DNA of 64,000 bases from JBBDRJ01 sp963766295. GTDB lineage: Bacteria > Actinomycetota > JAICYB01. A program made the position numbers and the translations under genes. The stretch lies in NCBI GenBank assembly GCA_963766295.1, contig CAVXYW010000002.1:1612001-1676000 (forward strand). Reading direction: 5' to 3'. Under the pieces are notes generated by a model. That model ran no database searches, was not told the DNA's origin, and saw only the letters and a list, made by a program, of their open reading frames with translations. Below are positions 27,732 to 37,283 of this stretch, piece by piece. Position 1 is the first letter of the stretch; every line of letters begins with the position of its first letter.

Positions 27732-28445
27732 ATGAAAACACCCCCGATCGTTTCTCCGGACGAGTGGGACGCTGCGCGCCAGAAACTGCTCGTAAAAGAG
27801 AAGGAGATGACCCGGGCCCGGGACGCGCTGGCTGCCCAGCGCCGACGGATGCCATGGCAAGCCGTCGAGAAGGATTACGAATTCGAAGGACCCAACGGCA
27901 AGGCGAGCCTCGTCGATCTCTTTGAGGGGCGCCGTCAGTTGATCCTCTACCGCGCGTTCCTCGATCCCGGTGTGGAAGGCTGGCCCGAGCATGGCTGCAT
28001 CGGCTGCTCGATGGTTGCCGACAATGTCGCCCATCCTGCCCATTTACATACCCGCGACACGACGCTGGCTTTCGCGTCGCGAGGGCCGCAGGCCGACATC
28101 CAGCGCATCAAGGCGCGGATGGGCTGGGAGCTCATCCCGTGGTTCACCATCTTGGACGACTTCGACAAGGACTTTGGCGTGGACGAGTGGCACGGAACGA
28201 ACGTGTTCATCCGAGACGACAACGACAACGTGTTCCGCACCTATTTGATCGACGCTCGCGGCGACTCACAGCTTGGGAACACTTGGGACTACCTCGATAT
28301 AACCGCGCTCGGCCGCCAAGAGGAGTGGGAGGACTCACCGGAGGGCTATCCGCAGACGCCTCCGTACCAGTGGTGGGTCTGGCATGACGAACCGAAGGAG
28401 CCATACAACGATCGTCCGGAGTTGTTTGTCACCGTTAAGGCTTAG
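27732..28445 (+). CDS. DUF899 family thioredoxin-like protein
   Basis: The 237-residue protein begins PPIVSPDEWDAARQKLLVKEKEMTRARDALAAQRR, and has WPEHGCIGCSMVADN and a DDNDNVFRTYLI strand, the DUF899 arrangement. The CIGCS pair could be redox-active in the thioredoxin-like fold. Function is not established. An AGGAGG ribosome site precedes ATG 27732. It converges on the ABC transporter with a 4-bp overlap. Confidence 0.9.
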   Translation: MKTPPIVSPDEWDAARQKLLVKEKEMTRARDALAAQRRRMPWQAVEKDYEFEGPNGKASLVDLFEGRRQLILYRAFLDPGVEGWPEHGCIGCSMVADNVAHPAHLHTRDTTLAFASRGPQADIQRIKARMGWELIPWFTILDDFDKDFGVDEWHGTNVFIRDDNDNVFRTYLIDARGDSQLGNTWDYLDITALGRQEEWEDSPEGYPQTPPYQWWVWHDEPKEPYNDRPELFVTVKA

Positions 28446-30211
28446 GACCGCGGCTCGTCGACGGAAACCTCGTGCTGCCATAGCTCGCGCATCTCGCTGG
28501 ATGACGTAAGCAACTCCTGTAGTGTTCCTCGCGCGGCAAGCCGGCCTTCTTCGATCAGCAAGATCTGATCTGCGCGACGAAGCGCCGCCGGGCGGTGCGA
28601 CACGACGAGGCATGTGATATCGCGGTCGCGCGAGAACAGCCGCGACCACAGCTCGCCGTCAGTCTCGGCGTCGAGCGCCGAAGACAGGTCGTCGAAAACC
28701 AGCAGCTCGGCCTCCCGGACGAACATCCGCGCGGCAGCGGCGCGCTGCACCTGACCTCCCGACAACTTCACGCCCCGGGGACCGATCATCGTGTCGAGCC
28801 CGTTCTCCATCGCCGCGAGGTCCTGCTCCATCACAGCGGCGTGTATCGACGCTTCGAGAACACCGGGATCGTCCGCCCTTCCGAGCAACAGGTTCTCCCG
28901 TAGCGTCTCGCTGAACAGACGAGGTACCTGAGGCGTGTAGGCGCTACGCGGAGGGACGAAGAACTCCGACGGATCGTCGACGACGGCCCCGTTCCATCGG
29001 ATCTCACCGGCGTCGGACGGCACTAAGCCCAGCAAGGCGCGGAGAAGCGTCGTCTTGCCCGAGCCGATGCGTCCGGTGACGACCGTGAACGATCCGCGAT
29101 CGAGGACGAACGAAACGTCGGCGATGCCACGGACATCATCGTGATGGTCGTAGGTCAACCCGCGGACGTCCAAGCGCTCCAACGCTTCACGCGGTGGGTC
29201 AGATGGAAGATCAGGCAACGCGCCTCTTAGATACACCCGATGCGGCGCGACGAGGTTGGCCGGTGGTTCGCTCGGGACGAGCGCACTCATCCGCTTCATC
29301 GACACGTCGATGTGTTGAAGATCGTTGACCAGCCGTCCGACTTCGGTCGGCAGATACATCAGCTGGTCGAGGAAAACGACGAAAAGCGCGAAGTCACCTA
29401 CGGAGAACGTGCCGTTGCGAATGCCGCGAGCAGCCAGCAGGAGCACGACACCTGTCGCGACGTGCACGAGATGGAAGTGGATCGAGTCGAGCAACTGACC
29501 GAAGACGCTGTCGCGAACAGCCAACCGGCGGCGTTCCTCGCCCATGCGCTCAACACGTGCGATGGCGCGATCCACCCCGCCGGAAACCTTCACAGCGAGT
29601 TGTGCGCCGATCAGCTCGCCGAGAAAACCGGTCAGCCGCGCTGTCGATTGTTGTGCGGACGCGTGATACGTCATGTTCCGGCCTCCGAACAACCGAGCGA
29701 TGAACGCGCTAAGCACGATCGGTACGAGGAGGACGATCGTCATCAACGGATCTATCCGCCACATCACGAAGCCGGCCGCACCAGCGAAGATCACCCGGCA
29801 GATGAGGTCGGCGAACGCATCCAGCGAGTCAGCAGAGGTACGAGGGTCATCCCGGAACAGGGTGATCGCCTCGCCCACAGGCGCCCGAAGCCCGTTGCGA
29901 CCGTAGCCGCGAAGGACCGCAGCGAAAAGGTTCCGTGCGAACAGCACCTGGGCTTTCTGCTGCATCGAGTTCCACGGATTACGAGTTAGCGGGCCCGAGT
30001 ACAGGTCGAGGACTTGGAGCGCGACGATCACGGCCACGGCGGCCCATACATTCACGCCGGCACCATCCACGAGCTCATCGAAGAACGCTCGTATCGCCAA
30101 TCCGAGTGGGAGCGGGACGATGATCATCGTGATCGCGTCGAAACCCACTGTGGCGATGAAGTCGCCCGGGCTTGAACGCACAAGCCGCCAAAGCACTTTG
30201 GACGGCCTCAC
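28442..30211 (-). CDS. ABC exporter half-transporter, degenerate catalytic site subunit
   Basis: The 589-residue protein has about six TM helices followed by an ATPase with Walker A GRIGSGKTTLL, canonical signature LSGGQ and H-loop VVSHRPA. Walker B ends LLVFDDLSS, with Asp in place of the catalytic Glu. With the upstream gene it forms a heterodimeric exporter with one consensus and one degenerate ATP site. GTG 30211 overlaps the upstream stop as GTGA. The substrate (lipid, peptide or drug) is unknown. Confidence 0.92.
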   Translation of the reverse strand: MRPSKVLWRLVRSSPGDFIATVGFDAITMIIVPLPLGLAIRAFFDELVDGAGVNVWAAVAVIVALQVLDLYSGPLTRNPWNSMQQKAQVLFARNLFAAVLRGYGRNGLRAPVGEAITLFRDDPRTSADSLDAFADLICRVIFAGAAGFVMWRIDPLMTIVLLVPIVLSAFIARLFGGRNMTYHASAQQSTARLTGFLGELIGAQLAVKVSGGVDRAIARVERMGEERRRLAVRDSVFGQLLDSIHFHLVHVATGVVLLLAARGIRNGTFSVGDFALFVVFLDQLMYLPTEVGRLVNDLQHIDVSMKRMSALVPSEPPANLVAPHRVYLRGALPDLPSDPPREALERLDVRGLTYDHHDDVRGIADVSFVLDRGSFTVVTGRIGSGKTTLLRALLGLVPSDAGEIRWNGAVVDDPSEFFVPPRSAYTPQVPRLFSETLRENLLLGRADDPGVLEASIHAAVMEQDLAAMENGLDTMIGPRGVKLSGGQVQRAAAARMFVREAELLVFDDLSSALDAETDGELWSRLFSRDRDITCLVVSHRPAALRRADQILLIEEGRLAARGTLQELLTSSSEMRELWQHEVSVDEPRS

Positions 30212-31944
30212 GACAGCACCTCTGCCATCCCGGCTCCGAGCAGTTGCGAGAATCGCGAATCGGGATCGGCAGCGAGCTCAGCTCGGCCCCCGATCTCATC
30301 GACGGCTCCGTCCTCGAGGATCACGATCCGGTTCGCGCGATCAACCGTTGCGAGACGGTGGGCGATAACCACGCCGGTGCGACCTTCGAGGAGTCGCGAG
30401 ATCGCAAGCTCGAGGAACCGTTCCGTAGCAGGGTCGAGCCGCGACGACGCTTCGTCGAGAACGACCAAACCGGGATCTTTCAGGAACACCCGCGCTAGCG
30501 CCACGAGCTGCGCCTCACCCGCCGACAGTCCACGCGCACGGGGGCCGAGCTCCGTGTCGAGGCCGGACGGCAACGAGCGCAACCACTCGTCCAGGCCAAG
30601 TTCCGCGAACACCTCCCGGAGCTTGTCGTCGGATACGGTTTCGTCGAACAACGTCACGTTGTCCCGCAACGTGCTTTGGAAGAGCTGCACATCTTGTGTC
30701 ACCAATGCGATGCGCGACCGCAACGTGTCGAGCTTGGCGTCCCGGATGTCTGTCCCGTCGAGCCGGACTACGCCTGTGATCGGGTCGTGCAAACGGAAGA
30801 GCAAACGCGAGATCGTCGTCTTGCCCGAACCCGTCCGGCCGAGCAAGCCGAGCACCTCACCGGGCTCGATCCGAAAGGACACTCCCCGCAGAACGGGCTC
30901 GTCCGCATAAGCGAATGAAACGTTATCCAGCTCGACCGAGAGCGCACCATCGGCGAACGTCGCGCCCGCTCCGTCGACTACCCGTGGATGCGTTTCGAGG
31001 AGCTCGCGCACTCGGACGATGCCTCCCGTCGCCTGCTGGAAGCTGTTCATCTGCCTCTGGAGGCGGTCGAGTGGCAGACGCATCATCGTCGTGTAGCGGA
31101 ACACTAGGTAGACGCCACCAAGCGAGATCGCGTCCCATCCGTGCAATAGGGCGGCCAACACCAGAACAGCGCCCGTTCCAACGATGAAGAAGAGACCGAT
31201 CGTCCCGTTGAAAAGGGACGCCGCCATCGCCGACGAAGCGATGCGCCGGTAGCGCTCCCCTAGGCGCTCGTGCAGCCGGCGCATGACATAGGCGTCGGCA
31301 CCGCTCGATTTCACATCCGGCAAACCTCCGAGACGTTCCTCCAGGAAGCCGGACAGCTGCGCCGCGGCGCGCCGCGTCTCGCGCGCGCGTCGGCCGACGA
31401 ACCCTCCGCCGCGAGTCATGTACACCAATGCTCCGAGGACGAAGACCGCTAGAACAGCACCGACGCGCGGATCCTCGACGAACAAAGCAACCAGCACGCC
31501 GATCAGGAACACGGCGTTGCCTAGAACGTGGACCACGAACCGGGAGAAGAAGTTCGCGATCGCCGACACATCGCCGTCGATCCGTTCGATCAGCTCCCCG
31601 GCGCCGTGCTCCGAGTGGAAAGCACCGTCAAGCGACAGCACGTGGCGGGTGAGATCGGCACGCAGGACGTTGGTCGTCCTCCAGCCGAGGTCGTCCGCTA
31701 TGTACGTCTCGAGGACGGTGGTGATCTGCGTAAGCAGGGCAACGCCAAGGAAGACCAGCCCGATGCGGACGAGCTGGTCAAACGACTCACCGGCCCGCGC
31801 TCGGTCGATGAAGACCTTAGCGACCTGCGGGTTCGCGAGCTGTGAGCCGATGGCGATGCACAGCACGGCGCCCAGCAACACGGCGCGAGGCCACTGCGGG
31901 CGCAGATATTTCGACAGCAATACACGGTCGAGCTTCGATAGCAC
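30208..31944 (-). CDS. ABC exporter half-transporter, catalytic subunit
   Basis: The 578-residue protein has a six-helix TMD and an ATPase with Walker A GRTGSGKTT, Walker B LVVLDEASS (Glu present) and H-loop VIAHRLA. The signature is LSAGE rather than LSGGQ. It complements the downstream subunit, whose signature is intact but Walker B Glu is lost. I chose GTG 31944, six bases after AAGGAG; an in-frame GTG at 31965 would place that site inside the gene. Confidence 0.92.
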   Translation of the reverse strand: MLSKLDRVLLSKYLRPQWPRAVLLGAVLCIAIGSQLANPQVAKVFIDRARAGESFDQLVRIGLVFLGVALLTQITTVLETYIADDLGWRTTNVLRADLTRHVLSLDGAFHSEHGAGELIERIDGDVSAIANFFSRFVVHVLGNAVFLIGVLVALFVEDPRVGAVLAVFVLGALVYMTRGGGFVGRRARETRRAAAQLSGFLEERLGGLPDVKSSGADAYVMRRLHERLGERYRRIASSAMAASLFNGTIGLFFIVGTGAVLVLAALLHGWDAISLGGVYLVFRYTTMMRLPLDRLQRQMNSFQQATGGIVRVRELLETHPRVVDGAGATFADGALSVELDNVSFAYADEPVLRGVSFRIEPGEVLGLLGRTGSGKTTISRLLFRLHDPITGVVRLDGTDIRDAKLDTLRSRIALVTQDVQLFQSTLRDNVTLFDETVSDDKLREVFAELGLDEWLRSLPSGLDTELGPRARGLSAGEAQLVALARVFLKDPGLVVLDEASSRLDPATERFLELAISRLLEGRTGVVIAHRLATVDRANRIVILEDGAVDEIGGRAELAADPDSRFSQLLGAGMAEVLS

Positions 31945-32119
31945 TTGGCGCTCCTTGGGCAACACTTAAGCAACGACGAAGGATGGTGCTGCAGGCCGCC
32001 GGTGCGCGGGTGCTCTAGAAGTGAGCAGCCGGAACGGGGGCCTGGCCAGAGCGCGTTGTCATGTCGACCTCCCCGTTCGTTGAACTGTCGACAATCGTAG
32101 CCGACTCGAGTCCGCCGTG

Positions 32120-32923
32120 TCAGTCCAGGAAGTACGCGGTCAGCATCGCTGAGAGTTCTGCCGGGTGCGTCATGTGCGGGACATGACCGGCTTCGGCCAT
32201 TGTTGATCGCTCGACCTTCGGTACGTGCTGGGCGATGTTGTCGATGACCTTCCAGAACCACGGAAAACTCTGATCTCCCTGCGACAGCAGGATGCGACCG
32301 GGGAATGCAGCGAGCGAATCGAGATCGAGGTCGTCCCAGCCGGGTTCAAGTTCTTCATCGAGGAACGTCTGTGCGTGCTTGACGAAGGTTTCCTTCACCG
32401 GCTCCGGCAACTGCTCCCAAGCACCCGGCGCGAAAGCGACGTTGTCGACAAAAAACTGAGCACCTTCTGAATCGCGACCGTCCTCGAGATACGAGTACAC
32501 CTTGGAGAGGAGTCTGCGTTGTTCGTCAACGAGATCGGGCGCCGCCGCGCTGGCAAGTCGCAATAGAGGCGGTTCGTGTCCGGCGATGCGAGTGAACGCC
32601 TCCGGCCGCCGGGCGGCTGCGCCGAGCACCGTTGACGTGCCGAAAGAATTGCCGGCGACGTTCGCCGGTGCCATATCGAGCGCGTCTATGAGCGCGACGA
32701 GATCGTCCTCGTCCTGAGACCGGTAGCCCTGGCCCGATGGCACGGTGCTCTGACCATGCCCACGGCGGTCATAGGTGACAACGTCGAACCGCTCGGCGAG
32801 CGTCGGTGCGACGAAAAGCCAGGCCATAGCGTCGACCCACGACCCGTGGACTAACACGAGCGGCGGCCCGGACCCCTGGCGCTCGTAGTGCAGGTCAGCA
32901 CCATCCACACGTTGCGTCGGCAT
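32120..32923 (-). CDS. alpha/beta hydrolase
   Basis: The 267-residue protein has PLVLVHGSWVDAMAW, YDRRGHGQST, nucleophile elbow AGNSFGTSTV, LLSQGDQSF as acid loop and His in AEAGHVPHMTHP. The start at ATG 32923 (MPTQRVDG) follows GGAGGAGAG; an upstream frame adds a basic, low-complexity stretch. The 154-bp gap to the ABC operon (31966-32119) holds no gene I can see. Confidence 0.87.
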   Translation of the reverse strand: MPTQRVDGADLHYERQGSGPPLVLVHGSWVDAMAWLFVAPTLAERFDVVTYDRRGHGQSTVPSGQGYRSQDEDDLVALIDALDMAPANVAGNSFGTSTVLGAAARRPEAFTRIAGHEPPLLRLASAAAPDLVDEQRRLLSKVYSYLEDGRDSEGAQFFVDNVAFAPGAWEQLPEPVKETFVKHAQTFLDEELEPGWDDLDLDSLAAFPGRILLSQGDQSFPWFWKVIDNIAQHVPKVERSTMAEAGHVPHMTHPAELSAMLTAYFLD

Positions 32924-33032
32924 CTCTCCTCCTTGGTTTTCGACTGTGCCTGGCTGCGCAAGCGAAGCATTGTCACATTCGGACCTCCTCCGGTGTCTTC
33001 TAAGCGACAACCCCGTCGACAGGAGGAGCGCG

Positions 33033-33452
33033 ATGGCCAGCAAACTACGGATTCCCAAGGCCGAGATCACCGGCCTTTACGGGTACTTCCTGAAGCGAAT
33101 CAGATGGTGTCTCGACCTCAACTACTTCGCCGTGCACAACGAGGGACTCGACGAGGCCAAGGCCAGTGAGGTGCCCCGGTGGCGTGCGTCGACGGTATTC
33201 ACGCCACTCGAGCGCGACGTAATGGAGTACGCAGAGGCGATGAGCGAGACACCCACGCTGGTGACGGACGAGCTGTTCGCCGGGCTGCTCGAGCAACTCG
33301 GTGCTCCCGCCATGGTGAAGCTCACAGCTGTGGTCGCATTCGCGAACATGAGCACGAGGAACAACACGGCGCTGGGGATCGAAGCCCAAGGGTTCTCGAA
33401 GGCGTGCGAACTGCCCCTAGCGCAACCGATCCGACAAGCGGCCACCGCGTGA
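33033..33452 (+). CDS. carboxymuconolactone-decarboxylase-like protein, apparently internally shortened
   Basis: The 139-residue protein has an ideal AGGAGG six bases before its ATG. The C-terminal part (FTPLERDVMEYAEAMSETPTLVTDEL) and LTAVVAFANMSTRNNTALGIEAQGFSKACEL match actinobacterial CMD proteins. Relatives I recall are about 190-200 residues and have a CxxC redox motif; here YFLKR jumps straight to IRWCLDLNYF, so only the second Cys remains. It may have an in-frame deletion of about 50 residues and no redox activity. Confidence 0.75.
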   Translation: MASKLRIPKAEITGLYGYFLKRIRWCLDLNYFAVHNEGLDEAKASEVPRWRASTVFTPLERDVMEYAEAMSETPTLVTDELFAGLLEQLGAPAMVKLTAVVAFANMSTRNNTALGIEAQGFSKACELPLAQPIRQAATA

Positions 33453-33456
33453 GGTA

Positions 33457-33942
33457 CTAGCGCTCCTGCGGTTCGCGCTCCTTGCGCCGAATCAGGAACG
33501 TGGCCACAGCCAGCAAGAGAATGGCGCCGGCCAGCACTCCAATCGTGATCATCGAGTCGTCGAAACGCTCACCGCTCAACTCGTTCGCGTCCAACGCCGT
33601 GACGACGATTTCCTTGAGGGAAGCAATAATGCCGACCACTAAGAACGGCTCTGCGACGAGTCTCCGCTCGGTCATTGTCGCCCGTACGGCGCTCAGTAGC
33701 TCAAGGAGAATGAATACGAGCAAGAGGCCGTCGAGTGCAGCGGTAACGGCGCGATCGACTCCGTCGCCGAAGTCTGTGACCAAGTGATAGGCGATTGAAC
33801 CCATCACTATGAGTGCGCCGGCGACGAGGAATAGTCCGGTAGCGGCGTAAACGGTGTTTTCGGCGACATTAAGTGCGCGGTCCGCAGGCCCCGCGACGGG
33901 TTCCTTCCTTTCACGTGGTGAAGCTCGTCCCGATCGACTCAT
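33457..33942 (-). CDS. PsiE-like membrane protein
   Basis: The 161-residue protein has a basic N-terminus and four hydrophobic helices (TGLFLVAGALIVMGSIAY, LDGLLLVFILLELLSAV, PFLVVGIIASLKEIVV and ILAGAILLLAVATFLI), matching the phosphate-starvation-inducible PsiE family. Its function is unknown. It starts 10 bp from the next minus-strand gene and ends 4 bp from the CMD gene. Confidence 0.75.
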   Translation of the reverse strand: MSRSGRASPRERKEPVAGPADRALNVAENTVYAATGLFLVAGALIVMGSIAYHLVTDFGDGVDRAVTAALDGLLLVFILLELLSAVRATMTERRLVAEPFLVVGIIASLKEIVVTALDANELSGERFDDSMITIGVLAGAILLLAVATFLIRRKEREPQER

Positions 33943-33951
33943 TGCTTCAGG

Positions 33952-34833
33952 CTAGTCGCCGGTAAGCGTGCGTATGATCTCGGCGATTTCGTCCGGATTC
34001 TCCAACATCACCCAATGAGAACCGGCGATCGTCTCCAATCGGACATCCGGCCGGTCCTCAGAGATCGCAGCGATGTGACGCTCGAGGCCTCTACGAGCTT
34101 CGGCGAAAATCCCCGACTCGCCCGGCGGCCGGCTCACAACGAACACCACCGGACACTCGACCTTCCTCAAGATCGCGAGCGGATCCACCCATCCGTCCAC
34201 ATAGTTAACGGCGTCGAAAAAACTGTTCGGCGGGCGGCGTTCCCAACCGTTCGCTGCGCGGACATACGCGCGGTCGAAGGAGGCGTCGAAGAAGTCGGCC
34301 GGGACCGTCCACGAGGCACCCATCTGTTTCAGCATCGTTCGTTCGCGGTCGAGCCACGCGTTATCGCCGGCGTCGGGAGGGAAGCTCGCGTTCTGCGCCC
34401 GGAAGTTCTCGATGAAACGATCGACCTCCGCAGGGTCGACCTCGTCGAGGATCTCCCGCTCGCGGAAGTCGAAGCCGTCGATGTTGATCACGCCCCGTGG
34501 GCCGGGGTGCTCCGCGGCGTAGGCCATCGCGAGCACGCCGCCGAAGGAGTGTCCTATGACGACCGGGTTAGAAAGCTCGAGCCGGTCGATGACGGTGCCG
34601 ACGTCGCGGACGAAGTCGTCCCATCCGCCGGGGTTCGGGACGTCCGAATGTCCGTGGGAACGCAGGTCCATCGTCACGGCGCGCACGCCGGGTAAGTGAC
34701 CAAGCACCGGAGTCCAGTCCTCGAGCGTCCGCAGCGCTCCGTGCAGGAATAGGAGATCCGGACCTTCACCACCGTGATCGCGGACGGCGAGGCCGATCCC
34801 ATCGTGCGCGGTGACGACGAGATCGGTAGTCAC
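33952..34833 (-). CDS. alpha/beta hydrolase
   Basis: The 293-residue protein has LLFLHGALRTLEDW, MDLRSHGHSD, nucleophile elbow IGHSFGGVLA, acid DP(LAIL)RKVECPVVFVV and His in AGSHWVMLENP. It is a typical hydrolase. ATG 34833 overlaps the VOC gene stop (ATGA), so the two are coupled and the VOC product may be its substrate source; this is inference. Confidence 0.88.
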   Translation of the reverse strand: MTTDLVVTAHDGIGLAVRDHGGEGPDLLFLHGALRTLEDWTPVLGHLPGVRAVTMDLRSHGHSDVPNPGGWDDFVRDVGTVIDRLELSNPVVIGHSFGGVLAMAYAAEHPGPRGVINIDGFDFREREILDEVDPAEVDRFIENFRAQNASFPPDAGDNAWLDRERTMLKQMGASWTVPADFFDASFDRAYVRAANGWERRPPNSFFDAVNYVDGWVDPLAILRKVECPVVFVVSRPPGESGIFAEARRGLERHIAAISEDRPDVRLETIAGSHWVMLENPDEIAEIIRTLTGD

Positions 34834-35867
34834 TGACCGGGGAAGCAGAGACAGAACGGATGGCCCGCCGGATCTGCGTACACCGTGGGGTGCCCGCCCG
34901 GGTTGTCCAGCCGGCTCGCGCCCAGGCGTTCCGCCAAGCGCTGAGAGCCGTAGTAGTCGTCGAACTTGATGTCCATGTGCATCTGTTGCGGGTACTCGGG
35001 GTCGGGGTAACGAGGTGGAGCGTGCCCCGGAACGTGACGGAACGCCAGCTTGGGTAGTCCGGCGTCTTCGTAAGAGATCACAACGCGTTCGGGCGTGTCC
35101 TCGATGCGCTTGTTCATGCCGAGCAGCTCTTCGTAGAACGAAGCGAGCGAAGTCGGGCTCTCGCAGTCGAGAACGACTCGTCCGATGACCGCCGGTGCGT
35201 CACCCGACTCTCCAGCAACAAGCCGGATCGCGTGGCCGGCCTGGTCCGTCCAGACGTTCTCGTCGACGTTGATGGCGCCGTTCTTCTCGGCGATCGCGGC
35301 CGCCTCGGAAATGTCGCGGACGAAAAGCTCGAGATGCATTTGCTGGGGACTACCCGGGTCTCCCCATGAAGCCGCTTTCCAATTAGGTGCTTGTCCGGCG
35401 AAAGGGAGTGAAGGTTTCGTGAGGCGATCTTTGGTAAGGACTATCCAATTCGGCCATTGCTCCTGCGGGAGATCCCAGCCAAGCAACGCCGCGTAGAGCT
35501 TCGCGACTTGCGGGACGGTCCCGTCGGGGCAGTCGATCTGGATGTTTCCGATCCCGAGGACGAGCGGCCAGTCGGCCACCCCGATGTCCGTGAACTTTCC
35601 GGCTTCGTCGAAGAGAAGCGTGACGGCAGCTTCACCCGCCTCGCCGCTAAGGACTGCTCTTGCGACCGGAGGAGAGTCCGCGACGTTTGTCGATTCGGTC
35701 ACGCGTCGCGTCCGTCCGATCATGCCGTCGAGCGTCGGCCACCACGACTTGAGACCCCGCAAGCTCTTGCGCCTCACATCGCCCGCGTGGCGTTCCCACA
35801 TCGTGTCGAACTCGCCGCGCTCGAAACCCTCGATGATGTCGGCCACGACCTGTGCGTAGTCGGTCAC
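34830..35867 (-). CDS. VOC family protein with N-terminal SnoaL/DUF3887-like domain
   Basis: The 345-residue protein starts with about 100 residues that look like an NTF2/DUF3887-type domain (VVADIIEGFERGEFDTMWERH), then two VOC modules: IGNIQIDCPDGTVPQVAKLYAALLGWDLP and IGRVVLDCESPTSLASFYEELLGM, ending PTVYADPAGHPFCLC. The tandem VOC part resembles glyoxalase/bleomycin-resistance-like proteins. The fusion is uncommon. It is coupled to the following hydrolase by a 4-bp overlap. Confidence 0.82.
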   Translation of the reverse strand: MTDYAQVVADIIEGFERGEFDTMWERHAGDVRRKSLRGLKSWWPTLDGMIGRTRRVTESTNVADSPPVARAVLSGEAGEAAVTLLFDEAGKFTDIGVADWPLVLGIGNIQIDCPDGTVPQVAKLYAALLGWDLPQEQWPNWIVLTKDRLTKPSLPFAGQAPNWKAASWGDPGSPQQMHLELFVRDISEAAAIAEKNGAINVDENVWTDQAGHAIRLVAGESGDAPAVIGRVVLDCESPTSLASFYEELLGMNKRIEDTPERVVISYEDAGLPKLAFRHVPGHAPPRYPDPEYPQQMHMDIKFDDYYGSQRLAERLGASRLDNPGGHPTVYADPAGHPFCLCFPGQ

Positions 35868-35938
35868 GCCGCCACGTTAATGCGTTGCAGGCGGATTCTG
35901 CTTCATGTCCTCGGTGGTCTTCTTTATGCTCAACGGTA

Positions 35939-36775
35939 ATGACCGAGCAGCCGATCGCCAACGTTGACATGGCCGCCGCGTGGGACGGCGAGGAGGGTGC
36001 AGCCTGGGCCGCCCAAGCCGAGCACTACGACAAGTCCGGCACGCGCTACAACCCGCACCTGATCAACCACATCAGCGCCGACAACACCGTGTTGGATATC
36101 GGTTGCGGTAACGGCGGAACGTCTCGCGCTGCCGCGGGCATTGCGCGCAACGTCGTAGGTATCGATCTTTCCTCCGAGATGCTCGCCTACGCGCGTAAAC
36201 GCGCGTCCGACGAGGGACTCACGAACGTCCGCTTCGAGCAAGCCGATGCCCAGGTGCATCCCTTCGACTCTGACGCCTTCGATGTGGCCATTAGCCGCCA
36301 AGGTGTGATGTTCTTCGCCGATCCTGTCGCCGCCTTCGCCAACATCGGCCGTGCCCTCCGTAGCGGAGGAAGGATCGCGTTCCTCGGCTGGCAGAGCCTC
36401 GCCGACAACGAGTGGCTTCGCCTGATGCGCGAGACGCTGGCGATGGGACGCGAACTCCCGATGCCCCCACGCGGCGCTCCGGGTCCATTCGGCTTCGCCG
36501 ACCCCGACAACAACCACCGCATCTTCTCCGAGGCCGGCTTCGAGAACATCACCAACGAGGACGTCTCTGAGCCGCTGTGGTTCGGCGACGACGTCGACGA
36601 TGCCTACGCGTTCGTCTCGAGCGCTGGGCCGGTTCGCGGCATGCTCGCGGATCTCAGAGATGCCGATAAAGCCAGAGGACTCGACAACCTTCGCGACGCG
36701 ATCGCCTCGCATGCCACTCCGGACGGCGTGCTGCTCGGATCCAGTTGCTGGCTCGTCACGGCCACAAAGCCCTAG
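35939..36775 (+). CDS. class I SAM-dependent methyltransferase
   Basis: The 278-residue protein has motif I VLDIGCGNGGTSRAAA, acidic IDLSSEM, motif II AFDVAISRQGVMFFADP and GGRIAFLGW, as in UbiE-like small-molecule methyltransferases. The ATG at 35939 (MTEQPIANVDMAAAWDGEEG) is chosen over longer frames. It starts a mixed region of small-molecule enzymes; the substrate is unknown. Confidence 0.88.
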   Translation: MTEQPIANVDMAAAWDGEEGAAWAAQAEHYDKSGTRYNPHLINHISADNTVLDIGCGNGGTSRAAAGIARNVVGIDLSSEMLAYARKRASDEGLTNVRFEQADAQVHPFDSDAFDVAISRQGVMFFADPVAAFANIGRALRSGGRIAFLGWQSLADNEWLRLMRETLAMGRELPMPPRGAPGPFGFADPDNNHRIFSEAGFENITNEDVSEPLWFGDDVDDAYAFVSSAGPVRGMLADLRDADKARGLDNLRDAIASHATPDGVLLGSSCWLVTATKP

Positions 36776-36794
36776 AAGAACGAAGCGTTAACGC

Positions 36795-37208
36795 TCAATG
36801 AGCAAGACCGACCCCGTCCTGACAATGAGGGCCGCCCCAATGCTCGACGATTTTACCGTCCCGGATGCGAAGGATCGCGGTGCCGTTGATCTCTACCGGG
36901 TTGCCCGAAGCGGTAACTCCGTTAAAAGGCATGCCGGTGTGCGTCCCACGGACCGTCCAATTGGAGACGACCAGATCATCAGACTCGATGAGGAGGTCGA
37001 CGCTGAAGACCATGTCGGGGAACGCTGCCCGGACTTCGGTCCACCACTTCAGCTCATGGCCGCGGATGTCAGTGCCGACTGCGTCCGGGTTAACCCGTGC
37101 TGTCACATGGCTGGTGAACTCGGGAGCGAAGAACGCGAAGACGGCCTTCTCATCGCCCCCCGCCATCGCCTTGCTGTACTCGCCGAGTAGCTTCAGGTTT
37201 TCCGACAT
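36795..37208 (-). CDS. SnoaL-like ester-cyclase-family protein
   Basis: The 137-residue protein has the NTF2-like pattern NLKLLGEYSKAMAGGD, FAPEFTSHV, AFPDMVFSVDLLIESDDLVVSNWTVRGTHTG and RIRDGKIVEHWGG, as in the SnoaL-like/ester cyclase group. Such proteins may be enzymes or binding modules. The start at ATG 37208 is chosen. It is convergent with the methyltransferase. Confidence 0.85.
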   Translation of the reverse strand: MSENLKLLGEYSKAMAGGDEKAVFAFFAPEFTSHVTARVNPDAVGTDIRGHELKWWTEVRAAFPDMVFSVDLLIESDDLVVSNWTVRGTHTGMPFNGVTASGNPVEINGTAILRIRDGKIVEHWGGPHCQDGVGLAH

Positions 37209-37283
37209 GCCGTCATGGTGACGGAAGAAGCGCCGAACTGTCAGTTTCTGACGACGACGATGCACGGGGTTGGCCAGATCGGT

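Noticed and set aside
29240..29989. 249-codon plus frame opposite the ABC exporter
   Set aside because: Charged, repetitive translation; antisense shadow.
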